Assembly (NCBI GenBank): GCA_021397835.1
Contig: JAJFZO010000896.1
Location: 6,302,501 to 6,366,500 of the forward strand
DNA from: Moringa oleifera
Lineage: Eukaryota > Streptophyta > Magnoliopsida > Brassicales > Moringaceae
DNA length: 64,000 bases
Direction of reading: 5' to 3'
Part shown: positions 47,411 through 58,835 of the stretch, piece by piece
How the letters are laid out: each line of letters starts with the position of its first letter
Position numbering within the stretch: position 1 is the first letter of the stretch
Translations under genes and position numbers: made by a program
Notes under the pieces: generated by a model
Databases searched by the model: none
Told to the model about the DNA's origin: nothing
Seen by the model: only the letters and a program-made list of their open reading frames with translations

Positions 47411-49384
47411 TCTTGGCCTTCACTAATTGCAATAAATGAAGGTGTGGTTCTATCATCTGCATTATTGATCTAACTAATCAAAATCTCTTTTTAGTCTTAG
47501 TAAGGTTGATGTTTCTCTCGAATTTATAATTTTGTGTTATTTTTTATAATAGATAGCGATGGTTGATTTTTGAACCCTAGCTGATTGGATAATGATTAAT
47601 TGCATTAAACAGTATGTATGCTAGATTTTATTGAATAAATGTTAGTTTTATAAAAATATAAATATGAATTTTTAGAGTTTGTTTAGGTAGAAAATCAGTT
47701 GACTAAAAACTTGATAGATTTTTTGACATAAGTAAAAATTATGGTTATTTTGTTTATTGCTTTTAGTTTTTTTATTTTAAAGATCATATTTGTATGCTAT
47801 GTTTATTGAATGATAGTAAAGCATATTACTCTGAATGAAACCTATATTTACAAAGGAAGAAAGCATGCTTGTGTGGGTTAATGGGTAAAATACATGACAT
47901 AAATCTTTTGTTCGCTTGTTTCTAACATGTTATTAAAATATACAAGCAAAGAAGATGGACCTCTTTGATGGGATAAAAAAAGGTGTCTAACTTTACTTGA
48001 AAACTAATGTGAGTTTTCTTTGAAACTCCAAAATAAGAGATGCACAACTATAAACCATAACCATATAATAATCAAATTTAGTTAGTGAGTGAAAGAAAAC
48101 TCACAGATATGGATGTTTAGATGATATATCTCTACTATATGATTCATATCTCTCTTTTTTGTCTAGTCATGTTTCTTATAGTTTTTTCTCAGTCTAAAGC
48201 ATTTACAGCTGCACTTACGCTTGCACTACTTGTAACTAGTGCTATGACCTTGACATTACACATGTTGCTTCTAGTAATAGTTCTTCTCGTTCTTTTTTTA
48301 TCTCTCTTATTGTTAACTTTCACTCGGTGTACATAGTTGTCTTCTCATCTTTTATTTTAACACTTTTTTACCAATCAAACAAAGGTCAATTACTTTTCTT
48401 TCATTATGCTTTATGGCTCTTATATGGGACAAAAATGTGCATCTTTTGCTATCAATTATAGATAATATGTACAGCTCTTGAGTTGTAGAACAAGATGACA
48501 CAGACCTTATGACTTAATTGTGATTTAAGAATTTGGATTACATTTTATCTTTGCCAATCTCCATGCATCAAACAAATTAATTACTTTATTTCTTCTTATT
48601 AGTATCAGCTTTTACTTTTTTTGTTCTTTTTCAGCTATTGACTTGGCTCTTCTCCAGCAAATATGACCAATAAGAGAGCTTTGTGGACCTTGATTTAAGT
48701 TTGCTTCTAGATAAATTCTTAATAACAAGAGAACTATCATGTAGCCTAATTTAAAGCATGAGATAAATCATTATTTAAAATAAAAGACAAATAAAATACT
48801 CATGGTTTAATATTCAAGATTATGTTATAAATAAAGTATTGAGCAAAAAATAGTACTATGTGAAGCAACCAAGGAGGAAAAATTTGTAACTTTTGCATCT
48901 TTATTTCGAAACATTTACCTTTTATCTATATACAAATACAAACTTGCATTGATCACTTGTTCTTACACAAATATTTTTACAGTACGTTAAGGTAAATTTA
49001 CACTATGACATTGAAAAAACAAATTTAACCAAGGGAGTAAAAAAAAGATTCCAATTGGTGTTATTTCCCATGAATAATGGTATCATGATAAAAAAATTTT
49101 CATAAAACAAAAGAAGAGCAGGATAGGATTTAAATTATCGTCATCGTTATTGATTGTGACAAATTAAAACATCTCACAAGCTATGGATTGTAAAGATCCA
49201 CAGATTTGTCTAGAGAAATTATGTAAAATGATGTTAGTAATTTGTTGTCTGATATTATTTGTGCTTTTTGATTATTATAATGAAAAATGGATAATTAAAT
49301 AAAATCAAGAATATTAATTAATTATTTTACTAAAATAAAAATCATAAAAAATTTTAATTAAAAATAATTTTTTAATTAACCAAT
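47411..49384. other. Interior of the third CACTA relative; no gene
   Basis: It includes a second, diverged copy of the front segment (47500-47790) and AT-rich sequence. A hydrophobic 71-codon frame at 48121-48336 shows no family resemblance and is probably chance. The part from 49255 is AT-rich like the region before the terminal repeats of copies 1 and 2. Confidence 0.4.
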
Positions 49385-49748
49385 AGTTCATAATTCTATA
49401 ACTATGAACAAAATAAAAAATAATTGTGGACTAAGGCATGTTTTATTCACAGTCCTAAAACTGTGACCAACACCATTAATGAACTGTGAACTAAAGCGAG
49501 TTTTATAAACAATTATGAAACTATAAATAAAAGTTTTAATGAATTGTGAACAACTCACTTTTTATTTATAGTTTAAGAACTGTGAATAAAAGTTTTGATG
49601 AACTATGAACTATTATCTCTTATATTCATAGTTCAAAAACTGTGAAATATTTTAACCGACTTCTATTCAAATTGACATAGCCTGTAGTTTTAGAACTATA
49701 AACAAAAACCATTTAAAACTGTGAATAAAAGGCTATTTTGTTGCAGTG
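49385..49748. repeat. Subterminal palindromic repeats of the third CACTA relative
   Basis: Seven or more diverged units of TTCATAGTT/AACTGTGAA type at about 60-bp spacing with linking TTAATGAACTGTGAACT, directly followed by the element end. Many units carry C-to-T or G-to-A changes. Confidence 0.75.
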
Positions 49749-49751
49749 AAA

Positions 49752-50160
49752 GTTAGGTTGAATAGGTATTTTAGGTAGCTGATGAGGCTCTTAAGATGGC
49801 TCGTAAAAGATGAGCTGAGTTGATAGCTAAAATTAGGAGATCTCCATGTTAAAGGAAAAAATGGAAAAGATAAGGGTGGACTTTACGTTTTAATAGGAGA
49901 AGCTGAATTAGGATCACTTGAAGCAGTTGGTTGCTATTAAGGAGGAAGTTATATCAACTTTTAAAGATCGTTGGAGCTGAATAAATTGATACTAAAAGAA
50001 TGTGCAAAAGTTTTCTGGGGAATGAGGAAGGACACTAAAGATAAAGTGGTAAAGGAGTACCTCTGCCTCAACCTTGACTTCATCATCATTGCATCTAGCT
50101 CTTTTGTACCTCTTAATCTACTCTAAAAGTGACTAACCTTGTGGGGAGCATTGTCTTTAT
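49752..50160 (+). pseudogene. Gypsy-type ORF1 relic, C-terminal coiled-coil part
   Basis: Directly after the CACTA end, fragments such as SMLKEKMEKIRVDF and HLKQLVAIKEEVISTFKDRW form a coiled coil ending in the EEVxxxFK pattern found near the C-terminus of plant gypsy ORF1 proteins. It is likely the continuation of the relic at 46120-46828, split by the CACTA insertion. Stops are frequent. Confidence 0.45.
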
Positions 50161-51427
50161 CTCCCCAAATTTTATGAATCAAATTTTATAAGAATTGAAT
50201 AAGGAGACTACAAATCTTGAGGAAAAGAATGATTGAATGTATTTCTTTTCTTTTATCTTGATGTAATCTACTTAATGGAAATAAAATAGACTTCTTTCTT
50301 TGAAATTTCTTGCCTTTTTCTCCTTCTGGATATTGTCATAAGATGAAAGAACCATCCACAATCTTAAAACTTCAACTTCTGTCATGACAGCTTCCTTTTT
50401 TGCAGAACCTAAAGATAGATTTCTTCCTTTAAGCACAGGCAAGTAGGTAGGCTCTACTTGGAAAGAGTGTCAAAAATGTCAAATAAAAAGGTGGAGAATC
50501 TACTTTTACTAATAGTAAAAGTCTGGTATCCTAATACTCTTTTCATAAACCTCACGTAAATTGCCTAGTACTTATTTTTACAAATTTTAGGCTCTCTTCA
50601 ATTGTTGGTAAACTCTAGTAAAAAACACTATTAAAATAAGCTAAAGATGTATGTGGACACTTTTGTCACTAAAATAGAGATTTATGTGTCCTATAATTCA
50701 TTTCTTTGCTTCAAGCAAACTTTCCCTCAATCTCCATCATGAATTCGAGAGTCTTCCCAATCTCAAGCAGACTTTTCTTAGTCCCTAATAGACCCTCCCT
50801 GGCATGAGTCTCAAAATCTACAAAATGAAAGTCTTGACACTTTACATTTTACTTTTGGGAGGTCAACTTCAAGATTCTCCATATTGAGCTTAATTTTGCC
50901 CTCAGTCGACCCCATTTGCATAATTATCTCAAAGAAGGCAAAATTTTATTCAGGGTAAAATTTGGGTATCGATAAGATGCACAATATGCATGAAGATTAA
51001 GTGATATCTCGAATGCTTGTTTCTGTTCATCCCTTTTAAAATAAGATATACACCACAAAGGGTTAAGATTGGGTTCAACTTTATGCATATGCATGAACGT
51101 AACTGTGTGATATTTCCATAATAAGGACAAAAAAAAAAGAATAGTTATATATGCAGTAGAAAGATGTTAACATTCTTAAACTGAGATCTGTTACAGATAT
51201 CAACATCTATAAATTCTCGATCTAAAATCAAGTACAATTATCATAGTAAAGCATTTAAACTCCGATTCTTAGACTGAGTACAATCCGATTTAACTGAAGA
51301 AATGTTCTCGACCTTAGATTGGGTATATGATCAAGATCAAAGTCAATAAAAATTTCGAAAGACAAGATCTGTTCTACTTAAGTTTGGTTCAACTTTCTAA
51401 AAAAATTCATTAATGAAGTCACCAGTT
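50161..51427. other. Interior of the LTR element, no gene recognised
   Basis: AT-rich sequence with short frames only. The last 60 bases before the 3' LTR lack an obvious polypurine tract. Confidence 0.45.
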
Positions 51428-54005
51428 TGTCATAACTAGATTTTTTGGTAAAGAATCTGACATGAAAAAATTTCTTTTTTATTGAGTAAAGAAAGCAAAA
51501 AAAGAAAAGTCACCACTAATCTTTTTAATGGTATGATTGACCATCACTTTTATTTGAAGACCTCTTTTTGTTTTAGAAAAAGAGAGATGAACTCCATAAA
51601 AAAATTTAAGTAGTACTTTTACTTTACCAAAAAATCTAGGATTAGGAGTTAGTTATGCTTGAGGAAGGATTAGCCCCTTATAAGTGCCTAAGATTTGTTA
51701 CCACTTAAATTGAATGATCTTGCCTCTTTGATTTATAATAATTTGAGATTGATCCCACAGTAAATTTAAAATATAACAAATCTTGCAATAATTTATTATG
51801 TGACTTTATGCGAGAATCTTGTTCTAGTTGACAGTAGATCTTTTATTCTACAAAAATTACAAGAAAATAAAACCTTCAGTATGATTTCCTATCTTTCTTT
51901 AAAAGAATAGGTAGGCAGCCTCAAGAGAGCCTACTAGAGAGAGATTTTAAACTTCACAATGCTAGCCTTGGGTACTCAACTATTGAGATCTGGAGATTTA
52001 AAGATTTTCTACTGACTATAGAGGTAAATTGTAGAGAATGCAGATTGTATAGGTTTGGATATGTAGGTGTGTAGGTATCTTTGGTCAATCGCCAATTGGA
52101 TACTTGATTTCTCTCGAAGGATTTCTTATTTATTACTCGTTCTAGAGATTTTTACTGATTCATGGATGGCCTTTTCCTCAGATTAAGAGGTCCATTTATA
52201 GGGAGGAAAATGGGATGAAGTTTGCTAGAAATTTGAAAATCTATTAAGGATGAGGAAGAGCTAGAACATGATCAACTCAATCTTGAAATTCAAAATTTTG
52301 CCACTAGATAATATGTGTTCTCTATAAATGAGATTGGGATCAATCCCAATCTTAAGATTCAAAAATTCATCAATGGATAATGCTCACTGTTTGAGTCCAT
52401 TTTGAACCTTCATGATTCTTCTTCTTAAAGCTGTTGTGTACCTAAATCCTGACGTGAGATTAGGGTAAACCACATTGAGGTAGTCTAGATTGAGGTTAAG
52501 TGTTATCTGGAACCCAATGTGATATCAAGAGATGATTTAAGTGTGAAACTCGATGTGACATTGATGGTTAGATTACAGCTATACCTAAAATTTGAAGTGA
52601 CCTAAAAGCCAATGACACCTGGTAATAAATTATATCTATAATTCAATTTGAGATCAAAATCAATCATATTGAGAATTAGACTGATTTACTGTTAGAATGG
52701 AATTAATCACATGAAGTATTAGATTGGTTTAATGTGAAAACAGAGTTAATCATATTGGGATCAAGTTATTTTAATGTGAGATTGGAGTCAATCACATCTA
52801 ATATTAGATTTGAGTTACGTGAGCAAAAAGTCGATCATATTGGAATCAAGTTGCTTTAATGTAAGATCGGAGTTAATCACACTGGATATTAGATTGGTTT
52901 AATGTCATAACGATGTCAAGCACATTAAGATCCTTTATTTTGATGTGGGATCAGAGTCAATCATGTCGGGTAATGGATTGGTTTAATATGAGAACGGAGT
53001 CAATCACACTAAGATTAATTTATTTTGATGTCAGATTGGAGTCAACCATATTACGTATTAGGTTTGTCTTATGTAAGAACAAAGTCAATTACATTGGCAT
53101 TAATTTGTTTAGATGTGAGAATGGAATCAATTACATTAGGATCAAATTATTTGGATCTGAGATCGAAGTCAGTTACATTAGGTATTGGGTTTGTATTATA
53201 TAAGAACAATGTTAATCATATTAGGATCAAATTTTTTGCTTATAAGATTGGAGTTAATCACATTGGGATCAAATTATTTGGATGTGAGATCAGGGTCAAT
53301 CATATCGGGTATTGGTTTATGTTATATGAGAATAGATTGAATCATATTGGGATCAATATATTTTAATGTAAGATCAAAGTCAATCATATCAGGTATTGGA
53401 TCACTTTAATGTGAGAATGAAATCAATCACATTAGGATAAGTCTTCATGTGAAATAAGCAACCACATTTGTTATTAAGTTTGATACAAGATCGAGGTAAA
53501 CCACATCAAGGTAAATTACATCAATATGAACCATATCTAGTTAAACTATATCGTGGTTAAAATTATCGGGTTTAAAACCAAAAGCTTTGATGTGACATGA
53601 GGACCTTGTTTTCAAATTTGATGTGGGATCACTATCGCCCTTGAGATATTAAAAATGGGGATTATCTACCTTAGTTTTAGGACTGTGTCTCTCCCTTTGC
53701 ATTTAGTTTGTATTTCAATTGATCTATCATCGAGATGCTCGATCTAACATCAAGTATAACATGCTTGTCAAGCTATTTTCTACCTAACATTAGAGTAAAG
53801 AAAGCTTAAGTTATTCTCGACGTGACATCGAGGGTAAAGGATGATTTTTTTGATAGTCATCGAAATAAACATGATAATTTCGACCAAACATTGAGTAACT
53901 ATTTGATCTTGGAATTTTAATAGTAAATCCCAATTTAAAAATACTTGTTGAAATTTGACAAGGCCCTTTCCATCCTAATGTTAGAGCTAAAATTTGGTGT
54001 CTATA
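51428..54005 (+). repeat. 3' LTR of the large retrotransposon, with tandem array
   Basis: It starts TGTCATAACTAG and ends GGTGTCTATA, next to the ATGGT duplication. The front block (CACTAATCTTTTTAATGGTA, GAAGACCTCTTTTTGTTTTAG) and the 42/85-bp array (about 52480-53490) match the 5' LTR in order. Long open frames at 52913-53366 run through the array and repeat the same peptide phrases; they are a by-product of the repeat. Confidence 0.75.
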
Positions 54006-54781
54006 ATGGTATGTTTTATTTGCACTATTCTCGTCCTTAATCTCTTCTTATTCTTGTCTTTCTTATCATAATAAATTTTCATTTATGTCACTGGATGTAT
54101 GTATGGCCATTCTATGAGTAGCTTTTGGTTGTTATTTTGATGTTGCTTTAAATATGTTCTTTTTTTTTTTTTTTTGATAATGTTAATAAAGATACGAACA
54201 TTATAACAGTAGTAGGTTGAGAGCCATTTGAAAATAGTTTTTTCTAGGTCTCAAGTAATTAGTTCTGACTCACTGTGTAGACAGTTATGTTCTATTATAT
54301 GTGTCAAAGTATTTACTTTTAACTTGTTCATTTTAGTTTTAAAAGAGGGAATGTTGCTCCACTAGTTTATGAGTTTATGGTATATTTCATGTATTATGTT
54401 ACCTATCATAGTGATTTATGATATTCATACAAACAAAAATGAAGAATTATACGAAGTGCTTCCTACTTTAGAGAGTATACTATGGCATCTTACCATGGTA
54501 AAACACTTCAGCATCATACAAACCAAAAAATTGAAATGTGATTTAATGGTTACTTAAAATTTTATAGAAACTTCTCTTAGTGCTAACTATGTATATATAA
54601 TATAAATACATGTTTTCGATATAAAAAAAAAATTACAGCAACTTTTAAGGCAGAATTAGCATAGAATTGACATCAAATTTAGTTTGCTTACATGGTGACT
54701 CACACAAGCCAAAGTGTGGTGAGACATAAGGATAAGAAAATATGTAAAATCCTAACAGGAAATAGGATGCGTCAATTCATA
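54006..54781. other. No gene identified
   Basis: AT-rich flank between the LTR element and CACTA copy 2, with a T run at 54162-54175. The last three bases, ATA, are the CACTA target duplication. Confidence 0.5.
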
Positions 54782-54814
54782 CACTATAAGAAAAATGGGA
54801 TTACTTCACACTGG

Positions 54815-55018
54815 ATAGTTCACAGTTTTAATAATAACTGTGAATAAAAGAATTTTTATTCACAGTTGTAATAAAACTGTGAACAAAGATTACTTTTATT
54901 CACAGTTGTTACTAAAACTATGAATAAAGGAAAACTTTTGTTCACAGTTATGCTTATAACTGTGAACTAAGTGAAACTTTTATTCACAGTTATGTTTATA
55001 ACTGTGAACAAAAGATAT
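54815..55018. repeat. Subterminal palindromic repeats, MADS-side end of CACTA copy 2
   Basis: Five units with arms TTCACAGTT and AACTGTGAA, matching 12478-12680 in inverse order. Confidence 0.85.
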
Positions 55019-55105
55019 GTGCACCATGCATTGAATTTTTTTGCCTCTGTTACAGGTCTTCCTTTCTTTTCTTCTTCCGTTTCTTCAACCCCCTCCTGAA
55101 CCAGA

Positions 55106-55526
55106 ATGAGCTGCTGTTTGCCAAAATCGAGTACATGCAGAAGAGGGTAACTCTATGCTCATAATCCCCTTAAATTTCTAATATGGTAGCATATTTTAAA
55201 CAAGCATATTGAGTTTCCATTGATTCTGCCATTGAAAATCACTTCAGTAGCTTCAGGTATGAATTGGAAAATTAGTGTCCACTTATAACCTGCAAATGTT
55301 TTCTTTCTGTCTCATTGAAACCATTCATGGGTGTCTTGCAGGAAATTAACTTGCATAACAATAACCAGCTTCTCCGAGCAAAGGTACTCTCTCCCTCTTT
55401 GTCCCTCTCTTTCACCTCTGTTTCTGCATCTTTTTGTGATTTTTTCGATGGATATATATATATATATGCAGATATTTGAGAATAAGAGGAACCAGTAAAA
55501 CATGAACTTGATGCCAAGAGGAGGTA
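55106..55526 (+). pseudogene. Captured AGAMOUS/SHATTERPROOF-type MADS-box exons, CACTA copy 2
   Basis: Three exon pieces: 55106-55147 (NELLFAKIEYMQKR, donor GTAACT), 55342-55383 (EINLHNNNQLLRAK, exactly 42 bp, TTGCAG acceptor and GTACTC donor) and 55472 to about 55526 (IFENKRNQ, a TAA at 55496-55498, then NMNLMPRGG). Both introns keep working splice signals here, while copy 1 has lost one acceptor; conversely copy 1 lacks the stop. The shared change AKIEYM (family consensus has Glu) shows both copies come from one capture. If transcribed from within the element, a short K-domain-end peptide or, more plausibly, small RNAs with similarity to floral organ-identity genes could result. Confidence 0.85.
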
Positions 55527-55894
55527 ATTAACTGTGAGATATGTTGTAAAGTTAAGCCAAATCATTAATTAATTCCAAACGAATTAAGAGGATCCAGTGC
55601 TCCAAGTTTGATTAATGAAGCTGTAAACAAGATACGTACCCTCTGTATGTGTTCCCTTGACAAAGCTTAAGAGGCAAGGACCAACGATGGGGCAGAATTG
55701 CTTCAAGTTTAGCATGCTGGCTTCCCCCTTGAAAACTTGACTTATTTTTCCATGTTTCACTGCTACTTAAATAATAAATGGTCAGAAACATGGTCAATAT
55801 GCTTAGTATGTTCAACTTGTTAAAATACATAGGAATTAGGCTTGAATTATAGAAGTGGTAACAAGTACACGTGTACAGTGTGTAGCTTATTTAG

Positions 55895-56101
55895 ATGGAA
55901 GTCACGCCCTCTCCAGAAGGTGATGAGAACATATATAAAAAGCAAATCCCTCTGCTGCCTCACAGTAGTAGAAGGAAAGGGATGCTCACGCACGCCCACC
56001 ACCACCAAGCCGAAGTTACAATCGGCCTTCCTCAGCCCTCCCCCTTCTCTCCTGCGCTTTCTTTTTCTAGTGAAGCTGTGAATCCATGTGCAAGTGAATG
56101 A
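55895..56101 (+). CDS. Unidentified 68-residue open frame in captured segment (copy 2)
   Basis: Counterpart of 11387-11593, same start and stop, differing at Met4 (Thr here), one Val (Ile here) and one Gly (Ser here). It follows a segment (55600-55840) that is conserved between the copies but unrecognised. It may be the leader and first exon of a third captured gene. Evidence for translation is absent. Confidence 0.25.
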   Translation: MEVTPSPEGDENIYKKQIPLLPHSSRRKGMLTHAHHHQAEVTIGLPQPSPFSPALSFSSEAVNPCASE

Positions 56102-56124
56102 AGGAGGCAGTGACAGTGAGTGAA

Positions 56125-56290
56125 TAAAGGCACTAACCTTTGTGAACAAAGCTCTGCTTCTTTTATTCATAATTTCAGCCATAACTATGAATAAAGGGTT
56201 TTATTCACAATTCTAGCAGTAACTGTGAACAAAGCTCTGCATCTTTTATTCACAGTTATGGCTATAACTATGAACAAATCATTGCATCTT
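56125..56290. repeat. Internal cluster of the palindromic repeat, CACTA copy 2
   Basis: Three units linked by AAAGCTCTGCATCTTTTATT, in the position equivalent to 11205-11350. From 56290 to 56630 is a conserved stretch with exon-like borders (for example TTCGGTAAGT at 56514) that I cannot assign. Confidence 0.7.
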
Positions 56291-56639
56291 CTCCAGAAAC
56301 ATCGACAAATTAATTCATTCATTCATTCTTTTTCTCCAATTACTCAAACATTTCTTCGATTCTTTGGGTAAGAATTGCACACTGTGAGGACTGCCTCTCT
56401 GGGCTGTAGATGTGCAAACCAAACATTCAATCGGTCCTAACCATTTACATCGAAGGGATTAAGAGTGTGTGCAGTGTTGCTTGCTTTTGGGTTCCACATC
56501 TCCTCCCCTTTTTTCGGTAAGTTTAATCTTTTCTGCCGAAATATTGTGCTCATATTTTTTGTTAAAATGCAGAAATTATTGTTCCTTGATTTTTGGCTTT
56601 TAGTTTCATTATTTTTAAGCTAAAATTCGGATGTCGTTT

Positions 56640-57110
56640 TCCTCCCATTGGGATTCTAAATATATGCATGGTTTCATTTTCATCAAGATTTTAGATCTAT
56701 TTTGAGGTTCAAAATATTTGTTAAGATCCAAGATGTAGATGTATGGGTTCCCGAATGTGGGATGAGAGTTCCTGGTTGAAGGGTTCTAGATCTAGGCTAA
56801 GAGTTTCGGATTTGGGTGAGAGGAGTTCCAAATCTGGGCTGGTGTTCTAGATTTAGGCTGAGTATTTCGGATCTGGGGGAGAGGAGTTCCAGATCTGGGC
56901 TGGAATTCTAGATCTAGGCTGAGTGTTTCAGATCTGGGTGAGAGGGGTTCCAGATCTGGGCTGGGGTTCCACATCTAGGCTGAGAGTTTCGGACCTGGGT
57001 GTAGGGTTCCAAATCTGGGTTGGGGTTCCAGATTGGTGAGGAGTTCCAGATCTGGACTGGAGTTTCCTGATCTGAGTGAGGGGTCTGGGGGTTCCAGACC
57101 TAGGGCGTGG
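56640..57110. repeat. AGATCTGG-type tandem array in CACTA copy 2
   Basis: Units like GGTTCCAGATCTGGGCTGGG and CTAGATCTAGGCTGAG alternate, best between 56790 and 57100. The unit order is the same as in copy 1. Confidence 0.8.
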
Positions 57111-57224
57111 TTCTCGCACTGAGTTAGACATGCTCATATCCATGTGAGTTTAATTATTTTACACTTACATTAGTATATGTAATTGCAATTTCAAGATTAG
57201 TAACTTTTTTCTTTTTTTTTTTAG

Positions 57225-57668
57225 CTCTATTAGAATGTTTTTCACAATTGATATGCCATCTATTAGCTGACGAAATTGCCAAAGTATTGTTGCTAAGGTA
57301 TTTATATTATGGACCATATGTTATATTAAATTTCATTATCTTTAGTCATAAAATGTAACATCTAAATTCTGCTAATGCAGTGTCCACGTCAACCTTCTAA
57401 CCATGAGTGCGGATATTATGTGATGAAATACATGAGGGATATCATTAATAGACATAACAATGATGCACCATACTCGAAAATAGTAAGTTTTTAAATAATT
57501 TGTTTTTATAAAATGTTGTGTATAATATTGAAATTATAATTGTACTAACTTTTATATTTTTTACATGTATAGCTAATGGATGTTGATACCTACAGTCAGT
57601 CTGAGCTTAATGATGTTAGACAAGAGTTTGGGCAATACATATGGAGCATTATATTAGGATTCAGGTAA
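57225..57668 (+). pseudogene. Ulp1-type C48 peptidase C-terminal fragment in CACTA copy 2
   Basis: Exons 57225-57297, 57381-57482 and 57573-57668 with GT/AG borders. The middle one contains HECGYYVMKYMRDI with the catalytic Cys (TGC at 57408-57410); the last ends LGFR followed by TAA. In exon 1 the codon TGA at 57268-57270 stands where copy 1 has CGA, and the next codon is CGA instead of CGG; both are the changes expected from decay of methylated CpG. The fragment lacks the His and Asp part of the active site. Confidence 0.75.
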
Positions 57669-58379
57669 AAGTGTAGGACTTATATTTTAAATTTTGGAAT
57701 GCATTATATAGTAGTTAGGAATTGAAAGTATTTGCTTTTTAACTTTTAATTTGTAAATTAATTTTCCTCTATGTGTTTCATACATAGTTGGAAGGTCACA
57801 TAGATGAGAATTATGATTCATTATAGTTTCAAAATGGTAATCAATATATGTTATATTGAAGTGTATTATGATAAAAGAAGTGATCATGAATGTATGCTAC
57901 ATTGAATTAAAATATATTGTGACTTAATGAAGTAATGGTGGTGTCAAATTGTATTGAGGTATGGTGGTGGTGTAAGATTGCAATAAAGTGTGTGAATACT
58001 ATTGAAGTACTTTTTAGTTTGAAAAGTGGTGGTGGTGTGTTATATTTTATTGAAGTGTGGTAGTAGTGTTAAAATCGTTTGTGATGGTTTACTTTTTAAT
58101 TATATGCAATATTTTTTATATTTTTAAAATTTATTTTTAAGTAAATAGAAAAATGTGAAATCCTAAGCAAAAAATTTTGATTTTGAAAAATAAAGTAATC
58201 AAATAATAATTAAAAATATGAATTATAATTACAAAATTAAGATTATCAAAAATTAAATAATGATTTAATTTTAAATTGTTATTCATTAAAAACAAAAACA
58301 AATTAAATAGTAATTAAAATTTTTAATTATTTATCAATTTGGTTTTTATTTTTTTAATTAATAAATAAAAAGTAATAGT

Positions 58380-58835
58380 TTTATTCACAGTTTTAGATTT
58401 GTGAACAAAAACTTTAATAAACTGTGAATTAAAGTGTGGTATTCAAACTTTTATTCACAGTTCTATAACTGTGAATAAATCTTTAATGAACTGTGAACTA
58501 ATATAGTTTTATTCACAGTTCTATAACTGTGAATAAATCTTTAATGAACTGTGAACTAACATAGTTTTTATTCACAGTTCTATAACTGTGAACAAAACCT
58601 TAATGAACTGTGAACTAACACAGTTTTTATTCATAGTTCTATAACTGTGAACAAAACGTTAATGAACTATGAACTAATATAGTTTTATTCACAGTTCTAT
58701 AACTGTGAACAAAACATTAATGAACTGTGAACTAAATTCGTTTTATTCACAGTTTTAGAACTGTGAACTATTTTCACTGACTTTTGTTCACATCAACATA
58801 GTCAACAGTTTTACAACTGTGAACAAAAGCCATTA
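58380..58835. repeat. Expanded subterminal palindromic repeats, Ulp1-side end of CACTA copy 2
   Basis: About eight units at close to 60-bp period (TTATTCACAGTTCTATAACT and TTAATGAACTGTGAACT), against about five in copy 1. This accounts for most of the length difference between copies. The stretch 57669-58380 is AT-rich with no gene. Confidence 0.88.

Larger units (their letters stand above)
46830..49748 (+). mobile_element. Older, diverged relative of the AG-carrying CACTA family (right end intact, left end unclear)
   Basis: 46830-47000 aligns by eye with 56510-56680 of copy 2 (AATGCAAAAATTATGGTTC beside AATGCAGAAATTATTGTTCC, and CTTTTAGTTTGTTTATTTTTAAG beside CTTTTAGTTTCATTATTTTTAAG). A related tandem array follows, and the right end has the palindromic repeats and a terminus GGCTATTTTGTTGCAGTG at 49748 (one change from TTGTAGTG). 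The front segment appears twice (46840 and 47500-47790). No AG exons or Ulp1 exons were found in it. The left terminus was not found; 46830 is only where similarity becomes visible. Confidence 0.55.
35556..54005 (+). mobile_element. Large degenerate LTR retrotransposon, 18.4 kb, with nested insertions
   Basis: Two collinear, same-direction repeats (35556-37979 and 51428-54005) both begin TGTCA and end at TCTACC(A) and TCTATA. The outer flanks carry the same 5 bases, ATGGT (35551-35555 and 54006-54010), as expected for an integrase target duplication. The interior (13.4 kb) has an ankyrin-TPR pseudogene, another LTR-like fragment, a gypsy-type ORF1 relic and a CACTA relic. No protease, RT or integrase was recognised, so it is either a large non-autonomous derivative or has lost its pol gene. 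Orientation follows the LTR sense and the ORF1 relic. No clear primer-binding site or polypurine tract is seen. Confidence 0.7.

Noticed and set aside
52913..53366. Two overlapping frames of 96 and 113 codons
   Set aside because: They run through the 42/85-bp array of the 3' LTR and repeat the same phrases; openness comes from the repeat unit lacking stops.
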